Assembly: GCA_002869855.2 (NCBI GenBank)
Contig: NEWQ02000013.1
Coordinates: forward strand, 62,001 to 126,000
Direction: 5' to 3'
DNA from: Nitrospira sp. CG24D
GTDB taxonomy: Bacteria; Nitrospirota; Nitrospiria; Nitrospirales; Nitrospiraceae
Length of the DNA: 64,000 bases
The translations under genes were made by a program, and so were the position numbers. Positions 24,978-34,381 of this stretch are shown here, in pieces (the first letter of the stretch is position 1; every line of letters starts with the position of its first letter). The notes beneath the pieces are model-generated. The model was given only the letters and a program-made list of their open reading frames with translations, was not told the DNA's origin and did not search any database.

Positions 24978-26000
24978 TTAGGCGTTATAGAACTCCCGAT
25001 ACCACTTCACAAAACGCGGAATGCCCTCTTCGATCAGCGTCGCGGGTTTGAACCCCACATCATTGGCCAGGTCGTCGATATCCGCATAAGTGGCTGGCAC
25101 ATCACCAGGCTGCAGGGGCATGAGCTTCTTCTCCGCCTTCTTGCCGAGTGCATTCTCCAAGACTTCGATGAAGTGCAGCAATTCAACCGGCTGATGGTTG
25201 CCGATGTTATAGATGCGCGCCGGAGCGGAACTCGTGCCGGGGTCCGGTTGTTCGCCGTTCCAAGCCGGATTCGGCGTCGCTGGATGATCAAGGGTGCGGA
25301 TGATGCCCTCGACAATATCATCCACATAGGTGAAGTCGCGTTTCATTTTTCCGTGATTGAAGACCTCGATCGGCTTTCCTTCCAGAATCGCTTTGGTGAA
25401 AATAAACAGCGCCATATCCGGGCGTCCCCAGGGGCCATACACGGTAAAGAAGCGCAGGCCGGTGCAGGGGAGGCGATACAGATGCGCGTAACAATGGGCC
25501 ATCAGCTCATTGGCCTTCTTGCTCGCGGCATAGAGCGAGACCGGATGGTCCACGTTATCGTGGATCGAGAACGGCATATGGGTGTTCCCGCCGTAGACGG
25601 AGCTGGAGGAGGCGTATACCAGATGGTCGACCTTGGCGTGCCGGCACCCTTCCAGAATGTTCATGAAGCCTTCGATGTTGCTCTCGGTATAGGCGTGGGG
25701 ATTGATCAGTGAATAGCGGACGCCGGCTTGGGCGGCCAGATGCACCACGCGTTTGATCCCGTGATCGGCAAAGAGCGCCTTCATGCCTGCGCGGTCGGCC
25801 AGATTCAGTTTGAGAAATCGATGGCCGCTGGCATTGGCCAGTTGAGCCAGGCGGGCTTCTTTCAAGCGGACATCATAATAATCATTGACGATGTCCAGGC
25901 CGATGACCTGTTCACCGCGCGCCAGTAAGCGCTGGGCCACGTGGAAACCGATGAATCCGGCCACGCCGGTGACAAGAATCGGAGATTGTGCTCCAGCCAT
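24978..26000 (-). CDS. NAD-dependent sugar-nucleotide epimerase, probably UDP-glucuronate 4-epimerase
   Basis: An extended short-chain dehydrogenase of 340 residues. ATG 26000 is chosen for its AAGGAG 9 nt upstream. The NAD-binding motif is [14 protein letters not shown] near residue 8. The catalytic Tyr-Lys pair is [11 protein letters not shown] near 155, with SSSVYGGN before it. [19 protein letters not shown] is characteristic of UDP-GlcA 4-epimerases, which make UDP-galacturonate for surface polysaccharide. The ugd gene at 41241-42563 would supply UDP-glucuronate. Confidence 0.9.
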   Translation of the reverse strand: MAGAQSPILVTGVAGFIGFHVAQRLLARGEQVIGLDIVNDYYDVRLKEARLAQLANASGHRFLKLNLADRAGMKALFADHGIKRVVHLAAQAGVRYSLINPHAYTESNIEGFMNILEGCRHAKVDHLVYASSSSVYGGNTHMPFSIHDNVDHPVSLYAASKKANELMAHCYAHLYRLPCTGLRFFTVYGPWGRPDMALFIFTKAILEGKPIEVFNHGKMKRDFTYVDDIVEGIIRTLDHPATPNPAWNGEQPDPGTSSAPARIYNIGNHQPVELLHFIEVLENALGKKAEKKLMPLQPGDVPATYADIDDLANDVGFKPATLIEEGIPRFVKWYREFYNA

Positions 26001-26039
26001 TCGCATGCACTCCTTCACATGTAGATAAAACGATGATGC

Positions 26040-27671
26040 TTATGCCCGCCCGCCTGACTTCATGAACGGGGGATCGCCGTGGTCCAGGCGGTGTAAGGCC
26101 AGCGGTGTCAGAGACTCACCCGACGAGACCACTTCCATACGGCCATCCTGGTTGGCCCGATAGATGTCGAGCGCTCGAGCGTAATGATACCCGCAACCCT
26201 GAGCGTCGAGAAGGTCTTTCAGTTTTTCCGGACGTTCCCAATGGGCCGTGAGCAGCGCGGTTCTGGCAGGATTGCGCTGACTGAACATGAAGGAGAGGTG
26301 GTCCGGGTACCAATCCGCTCCTCCTGTGGCGTAGGAGACAAACAGGTTGGCCTGTGCGGCGGTGCAAAGGTCTGCTAGGTAGGCATTCGTAAGATAGCCG
26401 TTTTCACCCACGTCCAGCCACTTCCCGGGATGGGACAGCGAGGCATGGGCGGCATAACTCCGTATCTCGAGCAGTTGTTGCTGTGAGGCCAGTACGAGCG
26501 AGATCGGTCCGTATTTCACGACCAGTTGCTGAATAATCTGTTCCTTGAGCGCGGAACGGCCGTTATTCGTGGGGCCGCTGTCGGCATGCACGAGGATATT
26601 CTGCCCGCGGTCGTGGATCAGATAGCAGTTTCTCGGCATCTCGAGATCGCAGGGATCTTCTCCATAAAACGGCACCGATACGACGGATCCACCGTCGAAG
26701 TCCCAGCGCTCGCCATGCGCCAGTTCAACCACTCGTCCGAATCCCATCTCGCGTAGCAGCCCGAGATAATCGTAATGCAGTTTCTTGCGATTGCGCCGGC
26801 TGGGCACGATGATCGGCGTTTCCTTGGGAAGATGCAGGAGTGTCCGTGGATCGACGTGATCGTCGTGGTCGTGTGTGAGAAACACGGCCGCCGGTTTCGG
26901 CAGCAACGCGCCCCACAACGACGGCGCCGAGGATTCCGCAAACCAGGGAAGCAGCCAGGGATCGAAGAGCAGCATCTGCGATTGCTGGCGGTAGAGCAGC
27001 GCCGCATGTCCGAGATGCACGAGATCCCGATCCTGCACGACGTCGAGCCAGCGCTGCCGGACGGTCGGCTGGGCAGTACCGAGCAGACACTCATACTGGT
27101 GCAATGACTCAATCAGCTTGAGTAAGAGCGGCTGGGCTTCGCGAGGTGCGGCCATGACGACCGTTTTGATTTCCTCGGCTTGATGCGTGCCGTCCAACAT
27201 GCCGAGGATTTTGCCCACTGCAGGGCCGAGGAGTCGCTGATCGAATCCGATCGGAATGGCCTGTCGTTTGACCGAATGGAAAATGCGCAGTCCGCCGTTG
27301 GTGACCGTCGCTGATTTTGTCGGATCGGTCGGGAACTCCCACTGAAACGTGCCGTCGGGTTTCCGCCCGCAGCGGATATGCTGTTTGAGATAGGGGCGCG
27401 AGTTCACCAGTTCCGCATAGGCATCTTCCAGCCGCCGTTGCCGATCGGAATCCTCCAGCGGTGCGCGTTTCGAAAACACGTCGCTGATGGCCGTATCGAT
27501 GGAGCTGGACAGTAAACTATGGGCTTCGTGCAGACCGGCCACGACTTCAGGAGCGATGCCGGCCACGAAGGGAAACGGACCGGGTGCTTCCCCGCTTTCC
27601 AGTTGCACCCAGCACCAGGGGGCGAGGCTCACATATTGTTGCCGTGGAAGCCGGTCCCACACACTGCTCAT
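26040..27671 (-). CDS. MBL-fold metallohydrolase with an N-terminal PqqD-like winged-helix segment
   Basis: A 543-residue protein. The metallo-beta-lactamase core occupies about residues 215-450. It has strand LVHLGHAALLYRQQSQMLLFDPWL, metal ligands THDHDDHVD near residue 270 and a second ligand region VHADSGP near 370. Residues ~135-200 (IPIGFDQRLLGPAVGKILGMLDGTHQAEEI) look like a PqqD-type peptide-binding winged helix. The N-terminal 120 residues are unrecognised and rich in acidic and aromatic positions. No radical-SAM or RiPP partner is nearby. The 3-bp gap to the upstream VOC gene suggests a joint transcript. Confidence 0.75.
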   Translation of the reverse strand: MSSVWDRLPRQQYVSLAPWCWVQLESGEAPGPFPFVAGIAPEVVAGLHEAHSLLSSSIDTAISDVFSKRAPLEDSDRQRRLEDAYAELVNSRPYLKQHIRCGRKPDGTFQWEFPTDPTKSATVTNGGLRIFHSVKRQAIPIGFDQRLLGPAVGKILGMLDGTHQAEEIKTVVMAAPREAQPLLLKLIESLHQYECLLGTAQPTVRQRWLDVVQDRDLVHLGHAALLYRQQSQMLLFDPWLLPWFAESSAPSLWGALLPKPAAVFLTHDHDDHVDPRTLLHLPKETPIIVPSRRNRKKLHYDYLGLLREMGFGRVVELAHGERWDFDGGSVVSVPFYGEDPCDLEMPRNCYLIHDRGQNILVHADSGPTNNGRSALKEQIIQQLVVKYGPISLVLASQQQLLEIRSYAAHASLSHPGKWLDVGENGYLTNAYLADLCTAAQANLFVSYATGGADWYPDHLSFMFSQRNPARTALLTAHWERPEKLKDLLDAQGCGYHYARALDIYRANQDGRMEVVSSGESLTPLALHRLDHGDPPFMKSGGRA

Positions 27672-27674
27672 GAT

Positions 27675-28112
27675 CTATGTCCCGGTTTCCCAGCGGAGTT
27701 TGCTGATCGTGGGTTCGTAGAGGGCCTGAATCACATTGCCGTCAGGATCTGAAAAATAAAATGAGTAACTGCCGTCCCGGTGTTGCTTCGGCTGTTTGAC
27801 GATCGCTCCGCCGAGCTGAGTAATCTTCGGGGAGATGTCGGCATACATCCGATCGACGGCTTGCGGATTGTCGAGTATCACGCCGACGTGATCCAGCAAT
27901 TGGCCCTGGGGAGGGCGATAGGCGCTGAGTTCGTCTTGGGGAATTTGGTGGAGCGCCAGATTGTCGCTCCCCGAACTGAAATAGACGTTGTCGGCATCCG
28001 GCTCCCAGACGACCTTCATGCCGAGCACGTCTTCGTAGAACCGGCGTGACGTGGGAAGATCGGTCACCCGAAGGGCCAGATGACGGAGTCCTCGATGGAG
28101 CGGAAGAGACAT
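27675..28112 (-). CDS. VOC family protein (glyoxalase/dioxygenase fold)
   Basis: A 145-residue vicinal-oxygen-chelate protein. Paired beta-alpha-beta-beta-beta modules are visible: LRHLALRVTDLPTSRRFYEDVLGMKVV at the start and LLDHVGVILDNPQAVDRMY in the middle. It ends with YSFYFSDPDGNVIQALYEP, the usual metal-ligand strand. Possible metal ligands are His10, His75 and the terminal Glu. The enzymatic activity cannot be told from sequence. It immediately precedes the MBL gene. Confidence 0.85.
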   Translation of the reverse strand: MSLPLHRGLRHLALRVTDLPTSRRFYEDVLGMKVVWEPDADNVYFSSGSDNLALHQIPQDELSAYRPPQGQLLDHVGVILDNPQAVDRMYADISPKITQLGGAIVKQPKQHRDGSYSFYFSDPDGNVIQALYEPTISKLRWETGT

Positions 28113-28265
28113 AGAACCGGTCCTGTCCTTACAAATCAGCCGTTCGGAATGACCGTATAGTAGGGAGGCCTTGCCTCACCCGTCAACGGAAATTCTGCCC
28201 CTGCGGAAGGCAGGGTGGCTGTGATACCATGGTCCATTGATCGTTGCACAAAGGAGTGTCGTGGC

Positions 28266-29096
28266 ATGAATGCTCTACGTTCTATGATGCTTGTGGGGAT
28301 AGTTCTGGTTGCGGCGCCGGTGGTCACACTGGCCGAAGGGCTTGAGAAGGAAGTGAAGGGAAAAGATGGAGCCCCGATGGTGTTAATACCAGAAGGCCCA
28401 TTCCCGATGGGTGTCCCGCATGGCGACCGCGACGGGGGGCGGGATGAATATCCCCGCCATGACGTATTTGTGAACAATTTCTATATCGACAAATTTGAGT
28501 TGACCAATAGTCGTTACCTTGAGTTCGTTAAAGCGGCCAATCACCGCATTCCGCAGAATCCCAAGAACGCCACGAGAAACCTCTGGCAGGGAGAGACCAT
28601 TACCGAGTCAGTCGCCGACCGGCCCGTCATCAATGTGGACTGGGCCGATGCGAACGCCTATTGCCAGTGGGCCGGCAAACGGTTGCCGACGGAAGCGGAA
28701 TGGGAAAAAGCGGCCAAGGGGACAGCCGATCGGCGGTTCCCCTGGGGCAACGTCGAGCCGACCAACAAGCATCTGAATTTCAATCAGCAGTGGATCGGTG
28801 AAAAGACCCTCATGCCGGTGGGGAGCTATGAGCTCGGTAAAAGCCCCTTCGGCGTCTACGACATGGCGGGCAACGTCTGGGAATGGGTGAACGACTGGTA
28901 TGACGCCAAGTATTACGAGAAGAGCCCCGCGAAAAATCCCACCGGTCCGGAGTCCGGGACCAAGCGCGTGCTCCGTGGATCAGGCTGGCAGAACGAAACG
29001 CCGACCGTCCGCATCTTCACCCGTGTGGACAGCGATCCGACCATCCGTAACGAATCAACCGGGTTCCGCTGTGCGATGGATGTGCGGACGAAGTAG
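28266..29096 (+). CDS. Secreted SUMF1/FGE-sulfatase-domain protein, second copy
   Basis: A 276-residue exported protein, ATG 28266 with AAGGAG at 28251. A signal peptide ends near TLAEG. It shares the lectin-like FGE fold with the protein at 5829-6773: VLIPEGPFPMGVPHGD, IDKFELTNSRYLEF, DWADANAYCQWAGKRLPTEAEWEKAAKG and MAGNVWEWVNDW. The catalytic cysteines of FGE are absent here too (RGSGWQNETPTVRIFTRV). It is upstream of hemD by 8 bp and may be co-transcribed with it. Its role is unknown. Confidence 0.85.
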   Translation: MNALRSMMLVGIVLVAAPVVTLAEGLEKEVKGKDGAPMVLIPEGPFPMGVPHGDRDGGRDEYPRHDVFVNNFYIDKFELTNSRYLEFVKAANHRIPQNPKNATRNLWQGETITESVADRPVINVDWADANAYCQWAGKRLPTEAEWEKAAKGTADRRFPWGNVEPTNKHLNFNQQWIGEKTLMPVGSYELGKSPFGVYDMAGNVWEWVNDWYDAKYYEKSPAKNPTGPESGTKRVLRGSGWQNETPTVRIFTRVDSDPTIRNESTGFRCAMDVRTK

Positions 29097-29104
29097 TGTT
29101 GCCG

Positions 29105-29944
29105 ATGAGTGAGAAGGGGTTGTCAGGAGTTACCGTCGCCGCATTTGAAAGCCGGATGGCAGTGGAAATGACCCGGCTCATTGAACGATACGGGGGCCGC
29201 CCATCGGTGGCCCCCGCCCTCCGTGAACTCCCTATCCAAGATAATCCCACTGCCCTGCGATTTGGAGTCCGGCTCATCGAAGGCCAGGTCGATGTGCTGG
29301 TGCTCATGACCGGCGTCGGGACGACGGCGTTATTCGACATTCTTAAAGCCCGCCATCCCCTGTCGTCCATCATGGTCGGGGTCAAACAGACGGCCATCGT
29401 TGCGCGCGGGCCGAAGCCTGTGGCGGCGTTGAAAGCGCTGGGAATCACGCCGGCACTCATTGTTCCGGAGCCCAATACGTGGGTCGATGTCGTGTCGACG
29501 CTCGATGAGTATCGACCGGTCAAAGGGCTTCGTGTCGCGGTGCAGGAATATGGCAGCTCCAATCCTGAATTCCTGGAAGCGTTGAGAGTGCGTGGCGCCG
29601 ATGTGTTTCCCGTCCCGGTCTATAAGTGGGGCCTTCCGGAAGATCTGGCTCCGCTCAGGCAGGTCCTGGCAGACGTGGTTGCCGGCGATATCTCTGTGAT
29701 GCTGATCACGAACGCGGCGCAGATCGATCACGTGATGCAGCTTCTTGAACAGGAGGGCAAAGTTCCTCTGTTTAGAGAAGCTTGTAAGACGATCGTCATC
29801 GCCTCCATCGGCCCGACCGCCAGCGAGCGGCTGCGGCACTTTGACCTTCCTGTAGACTTTGAGCCATCGCATGGGAAGATGGGTGTGCTGGTGAAAGAAT
29901 TGTCAGAACAGGTTGCTCCGCTGCTCGCCTCTAAGCGCCGCTAA
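29105..29944 (+). CDS. hemD: Uroporphyrinogen-III synthase
   Basis: A 279-residue protein (ATG 29105; a GTG at 29096 is possible). It should close hydroxymethylbilane into uroporphyrinogen III, the branch point to heme, siroheme and other tetrapyrroles. The family is poorly conserved, but the two-domain pattern is present. LSGVTVAAFESRMAVEMTRLIERYGG opens the protein, ALRFGVRLIEGQVDVLVLMTGVGTTAL forms the first core, and VMLITNAAQIDHVMQLLE and IVIASIGPTASERLRHFDL form the second. No other hem genes are in the window. Confidence 0.85.
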   Translation: MSEKGLSGVTVAAFESRMAVEMTRLIERYGGRPSVAPALRELPIQDNPTALRFGVRLIEGQVDVLVLMTGVGTTALFDILKARHPLSSIMVGVKQTAIVARGPKPVAALKALGITPALIVPEPNTWVDVVSTLDEYRPVKGLRVAVQEYGSSNPEFLEALRVRGADVFPVPVYKWGLPEDLAPLRQVLADVVAGDISVMLITNAAQIDHVMQLLEQEGKVPLFREACKTIVIASIGPTASERLRHFDLPVDFEPSHGKMGVLVKELSEQVAPLLASKRR

Positions 29945-30128
29945 TCGCCTCGCAGATTCTCGTCCAGACCCTCCTCCCTCGTTCAAACCTGTGCAACGGG
30001 TGGATAGATCCCTTCGTCCGGATTTCGGCTATCGTCATCTTTCGCGGGGTTCGGTGCGGCACTTCTCTTGCGGATCTTCGCGGAGCTCTGTCTTCACACC
30101 GAGGGTTTCATATGAAAAGGGGGATGCG

Positions 30129-30995
30129 ATGGCAACAACGCTTGACCTGGACAAACAGACGGCTTCTTTCGTGTGGCAGCTGGAAGAGCAACGTAAACTC
30201 GAAAAGACGCTGCTGGTTGAGCGGGTCCGCGGAACGAAAGAGGGTGCTGAATCGGTTTTCAACGATATCAAGACTCGGGTGGGGGTGCTTGAGAAGCTGA
30301 ACGGGTCCGCCAGTGCCACCTGCATTGCGCCGATCGGCTGGAGCAAGCTGATTTTTACCGGTGCGGACAGCGTGTCGGCGCCCAATACGATCGGGTTCGG
30401 CGACCGCGATGAAACCCTCTGCAAGCTCGACCAGATTCGCTATTTCGAAGACACCACCTATCTGCGCCTGAGTGCGAATCCCCATTATGTGGAGCATGTG
30501 ATGCCGAATAAATCAGCCCATGCGCGGGTCGGCGCCAACGCATCGCTCTGGGACACGCTGGGGTATGTGCATGTCGGGTATGTGACGCAACTGGGGATTC
30601 CTGCCTCGTTGGAACCGACTACCGTTTCGATCATGTCGCGGCTGAATACGCTTTTCAATTGGGTCGAAGCCAATGCGGTGGGTGACGAATGGTATGCCCA
30701 CGTCTCGGCGACAGCCAGACTGTGGGTGACCTATGACGGGGAGTTTCGGCAGGCGCCTCCGGCGGTGTTCGTGAACGTTCTGGCGGCACCGTCGCAGATG
30801 CGGACCCATCACGATATTCCGTCACCGGCGCCGAGCGCGGCGTTGAGGATGCAGGTCTCGGCCTCGGCCGGCAGCGGCACGACGATCAGCGCATACGAAA
30901 GCATCGAGCTGGTCGCAACCACCCCGAACGGGCATGCCTATCTGGACGGCATTTTTTCGTGGGAACCGTTGGCGGTGCAGCTGCGAGAGGGTTAG
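30129..30995 (+). CDS. Uncharacterised protein, 288 residues
   Basis: ATG 30129 follows AAGGGGGA at 30115, so the longer frame from 29913 is rejected. There is no signal peptide. The N-terminal ~55 residues are a charged helix, possibly coiled coil (SFVWQLEEQRKLEKTLLVERVRG). The rest alternates short strands and helices, with SASATCIAPIGWSKLIFTGAD and a beta-rich C-terminal half (SATARLWVTYDGEF). No family was recognised. It converges on the next gene with a 4-nt overlap, so the two stop codons interlock. Confidence 0.5.
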   Translation: MATTLDLDKQTASFVWQLEEQRKLEKTLLVERVRGTKEGAESVFNDIKTRVGVLEKLNGSASATCIAPIGWSKLIFTGADSVSAPNTIGFGDRDETLCKLDQIRYFEDTTYLRLSANPHYVEHVMPNKSAHARVGANASLWDTLGYVHVGYVTQLGIPASLEPTTVSIMSRLNTLFNWVEANAVGDEWYAHVSATARLWVTYDGEFRQAPPAVFVNVLAAPSQMRTHHDIPSPAPSAALRMQVSASAGSGTTISAYESIELVATTPNGHAYLDGIFSWEPLAVQLREG

Positions 30996-32269
30996 CGCCC
31001 GGCGTCTTTATACAGGGATCGAATGATCTCGGACGTGTTGAAGAGCATGGCGTTTGACCGTGTGTAGGCGGCATGTCCGTAGTAGTGCTCGTGAACATTC
31101 GTGGAGTTCGTGCAGTCTTTGTAGTCGACCAGCAGGCAACTGCCTTCGCTGGGGAACCGTACAGCGCGGCGGGCGCATTCCAGCCAGCGTTCGAACCCAT
31201 CGTAGGGTTCGACCATTTCCCACACGGCTTTGTTGACTGCTTTTGCCGCTTCCGTCGCCGGGACGGCATCGCTTCCTGCGACGGCCAGCTGCTGGACATA
31301 GTCTCCGCCCCAGGCGATGGGCATTTCCATCGTGACTTGTGGCAGCTCCATTTTGGAAAGCCAGCTCTTGCCATCCGTCCGGAGATTCCGGTGATTGACG
31401 ATATGCAACAGGCGTCCTATTCCCGAGAGGTCCCACCCATATCGTACGGGGGTGCCCATGGTGACGACATCGAGGGTTGCGCCGTTCAGCAGGGAATGGT
31501 CAGCGAGCAGGGGTTCGATGTGTCGGGCTGTGGCAGCCAGGTCGGTTTGGCCGTTTTGTTCAGCATAGGCGGCCAGCAGGCCCAGGAGTTTCGGCCGTTT
31601 CGTAATGGGGCTGGGACAGAGCAGATTGGAGGCCAGAGCAAGGACTAATCCCGCCTGTCCGTGGGCCTGTACGAGGATCCGGTCTTCCTTGCCCAGTTTC
31701 TGAGTCTCGCAGAGGGTGTGTAGTTCATGGAGCAACCGGACGGCGGCTGCAGCGCGACCCAGATGATGATGCTCCGAGGTCCAGGGTATGCGCCGGCAGG
31801 CGATCGGTTGAGGCAGGCGCTTGTTGATGGCTTGCTGAAAAAGCGCCGTGTATGCATTGGTGAAGTTGCCGGCCTCGCCGACTTGGTCATCAACGATCTT
31901 TCCGGTCGCATCATCGTTCAAGAACGGAGGCTTGAGTCCTCCCGAGAGGGTCGGAATTCCGTTTCCTCCTTCTCGCATGGCTGAAAGCAGGGCATCGACA
32001 CCCGAAACGCCGCGCGAATAGCCTCGCTTCAGCCCGCCGACTTCGTCCAGCCGCTGCATACCGAACACATCGCTTCCGTGGATCGATCCATGGAGGAACA
32101 CGATGGCGCGAACGTTAGCTTGTGAGAGCGCCGTGCCACATTGGGCCATGCTCTCGAACCAGGCTGGAGATTCAGGTGGCGCGCCGCCGGTCAGTTCGGC
32201 GGTCGTCAATCGTTCGCTGGGGCTCTTTCGCGAGAGCTCGTCGTGCTGGAAGTTATTCTCGTTCGGCAT
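30992..32269 (-). CDS. Alpha/beta-hydrolase-like protein without a nucleophilic Ser
   Basis: A 425-residue cytoplasmic protein. Residues ~52-62 (AIVFLHGSIHG) look like the first core strand and oxyanion loop of an alpha/beta hydrolase. The later strand-turn-helix ILVQAHGQAGLVLALASNLL sits where the GxSxG nucleophile elbow should be but carries Gln in place of Ser. Downstream are a regulatory-looking helical insert and a strand HIVNHRNLRTDGKSW that might carry a His. If the fold is right it may be a pseudoenzyme. The identity is uncertain. Confidence 0.5.
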   Translation of the reverse strand: MPNENNFQHDELSRKSPSERLTTAELTGGAPPESPAWFESMAQCGTALSQANVRAIVFLHGSIHGSDVFGMQRLDEVGGLKRGYSRGVSGVDALLSAMREGGNGIPTLSGGLKPPFLNDDATGKIVDDQVGEAGNFTNAYTALFQQAINKRLPQPIACRRIPWTSEHHHLGRAAAAVRLLHELHTLCETQKLGKEDRILVQAHGQAGLVLALASNLLCPSPITKRPKLLGLLAAYAEQNGQTDLAATARHIEPLLADHSLLNGATLDVVTMGTPVRYGWDLSGIGRLLHIVNHRNLRTDGKSWLSKMELPQVTMEMPIAWGGDYVQQLAVAGSDAVPATEAAKAVNKAVWEMVEPYDGFERWLECARRAVRFPSEGSCLLVDYKDCTNSTNVHEHYYGHAAYTRSNAMLFNTSEIIRSLYKDAGR

Positions 32270-32321
32270 GGAGAGTGGTATCTACCGCAAGTAGAAGTGG
32301 AAGTGCAACGGCGTTCCTGAT

Positions 32322-32891
32322 CTATCGGGGTGATGAGAAGGTGGAAGCATTGGGGTCGGAGGCTTGCTTCGGCTGTATCGGGCCCTTGAGCATCACCGCG
32401 GTGGCGGTGCAGACCTTGTTTGCTTCATCGATCTGGCGATCGACGATCTTCACGCCCGACAGGTATTCTTGAACGATTTCTTCGCGCGTAAGTTCAATAT
32501 CCTGTTCGGTCTCACGGCCGCTGCGTTCACGGACGCGGTCGACCATATGTTCCTTGACCATCACGCGGATCTGTTTGGCCAGGTCGGTCCGTGCCGAGAG
32601 TTCCGAGACGCGCTGACAGACGATCTTGCCCTTCGCTAAATCACCTTGGCCTTTGCCGATCCAATAACGCTCTGATGAATAGGCGCCATGGCTTTCTTCG
32701 ACCCGCGGATAGGTAGCGCCGACCGATTCAGTCGACCCCTGTGGTTCTTGATGCTGGTTGAGCTGATCGAAGGACTGCTCTACTCGGGTTCTGACCTCGC
32801 CTGGCTCGGCCGCATCGGTTCGATAAGGCAGGAGGAGCATGGTACTCCCCAGCGCGAATGCCATAATCGTCTGTCTGACGGGGTTCTTCAT
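32322..32891 (-). CDS. Secreted hypothetical protein, 189 residues
   Basis: A precursor with a signal peptide ending near TDAAEPG (about residue 29). The mature part is charged and probably helical: VRTRVEQSFDQLNQHQ at the start, then RERSGRETEQDIELTREEIVQEYLSGVKIVDRQIDEANK, and a C-terminal VCTATAVMLKG. It begins 3 bp after the stop of the 34184-32895 gene, so the two form one unit. The final segment is similar in flavour to the DUF4384/FlgT-like domain of its partner, but the family is not recognised. Confidence 0.5.
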   Translation of the reverse strand: MKNPVRQTIMAFALGSTMLLLPYRTDAAEPGEVRTRVEQSFDQLNQHQEPQGSTESVGATYPRVEESHGAYSSERYWIGKGQGDLAKGKIVCQRVSELSARTDLAKQIRVMVKEHMVDRVRERSGRETEQDIELTREEIVQEYLSGVKIVDRQIDEANKVCTATAVMLKGPIQPKQASDPNASTFSSPR

Positions 32892-32894
32892 GGA

Positions 32895-34184
32895 CTACTT
32901 TCCTCGCTTCCCTCCCCCGCTCCCTCCCGACCCTCGAGTTCCCCCTTCGCCTCCTTGTCCATTGCCGCCTGGCATAAGAGGGGCTAATCGATAGGGAGCA
33001 CGCGGGACTTGGTGGGGTGTGGGAGGATGGATCTGGTTGATGGTTGGGGGCAGGCGTCGGGCGATGGGTGGCTGACTGCTGGAATTGGCGCCTGGCGCTT
33101 GGGTGAAGCTGCCATTCTGTTGCAGGAATTGTTGCATGCGTGTGGCGGCACGCGGCGGTAGTTGCTGACCCGCCGAAGGCGGGAGGAACGGATTCAGTTG
33201 ATGAACGTCGGTTAAGTTGCGGGAGCCCGGCTGATTGCTGATTTGGGGCGGCCCGGTCGGCGTCGTATGGGTAATCTCGTTCAATGTGCGCGGCACGCCC
33301 GGAGATCCTGGGCCGGGAACAATCTGATGAGTCGGCATATGGGACGGAATATTGCCGGGTGACGATGGAGTTGGCGGTTGAGGCGGCGCCGGTGGCTGCC
33401 TGGTAGTGATGACTTGCTGGGCAACGACCACGTGAGGGCTGTTCGGGTAGAGGCCTCGGGCGACGTTTAAAAGCGCATGCGTCTGCGCCAGGCCGACCCA
33501 GGGGTAAGGGTAGACGACCGGCGAGACGATCACCCAGTCAGTCCAGGCCTGCGAGACCATTGCATTCGACTGGACGCGATTGAGAATCTCTTGCCGCTGC
33601 TGAAATGCCTGTTGTGTTTGGTCGGGGGTTGACGCGTTCGCCAGGGCTTGGTTTGCCGCATCGAGTTCCTGCTGGAGCTGTTCGTTCTCCTGTTTCAACG
33701 CCACCAACTGGACTCGCGCATCTTCGTTTTCCCGCAGCGCGGCAATCGCATGACCGACTTCTTCCGTATCGACTTGGGCGACAAGATCGACCTTGACGAC
33801 GATGGTGTCACCGTCAATCGTCGTATTGGTTTGCTGGTCCAGCACGAGGACGAGGCCGGCGGTATAGGTCCGGATCTCATCCTTGGTGACATCCATGCCG
33901 TCTACGACCGTGATACTTTCGAGATAGGTCGCCACCTGTTCGAGCGCAGTTCGTTTGGCAGATTCCGTGGCCATTCGGATCGCGTCCTCGCGGGTGTCGT
34001 GGTCTCCCATCCGATACTCACCTTGTGCAGTCACTACGCGGGTTTCAGCTTGTGCAGGGAGTGCCATCTGGAGCTGGATCGCGATGAGGAGGAGCGAGGA
34101 CAGCACGATTTGAGGAAGCTGCTGAGAGGGCAGGAGTCCTGCCGGTTGTCCTGACTGAGCCAACATTGCCTTCACCCTCTCCAT
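32895..34184 (-). CDS. Exported protein with FlgT/LPP20-like N-terminal domain and Pro-rich tail
   Basis: About 429 residues from ATG 34184 (ATG 34169 also fits). A long signal peptide ends at PAQAETR. Residues ~50-150 follow the LPP20/FlgT-N plan, VVTAQGEYRMGDHDTREDAIRMATESAKRTALEQVATYLES, a domain common in periplasmic envelope proteins. A coiled coil follows (LVALKQENEQLQQELDAANQ, residues ~165-195). The last ~180 residues are Pro-, Gln- and Gly-rich and end in basic Gly-Ser repeats. The arrangement suggests an envelope scaffold. Its function is unknown, and it is linked to the 189-residue gene. Confidence 0.55.
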   Translation of the reverse strand: MERVKAMLAQSGQPAGLLPSQQLPQIVLSSLLLIAIQLQMALPAQAETRVVTAQGEYRMGDHDTREDAIRMATESAKRTALEQVATYLESITVVDGMDVTKDEIRTYTAGLVLVLDQQTNTTIDGDTIVVKVDLVAQVDTEEVGHAIAALRENEDARVQLVALKQENEQLQQELDAANQALANASTPDQTQQAFQQRQEILNRVQSNAMVSQAWTDWVIVSPVVYPYPWVGLAQTHALLNVARGLYPNSPHVVVAQQVITTRQPPAPPQPPTPSSPGNIPSHMPTHQIVPGPGSPGVPRTLNEITHTTPTGPPQISNQPGSRNLTDVHQLNPFLPPSAGQQLPPRAATRMQQFLQQNGSFTQAPGANSSSQPPIARRLPPTINQIHPPTPHQVPRAPYRLAPLMPGGNGQGGEGGTRGSGGSGGGKRGK

Positions 34185-34381
34185 AAGAGGATTGACAGAG
34201 GATTGACGCACCAAGACCCCGTTGATTGACGCAACTCTGTCGGACCGGACGAATTCAGCATAACACCGGGAAACTCGTTTCGCCAGGCGATCTGCGCCTT
34301 CCGCAGCCATCTTGCCTTCCAGAAAATTCGCGTGCTAAGGTACGCATCCCCTCAATGGGTGAAAGGAAACGACGCACATCC

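Noticed and set aside
29913..30128. N-terminal extension of the 288-residue protein
   Set aside because: It overlaps the end of hemD and lacks a ribosome binding site; the ATG at 30129 has a clear one.
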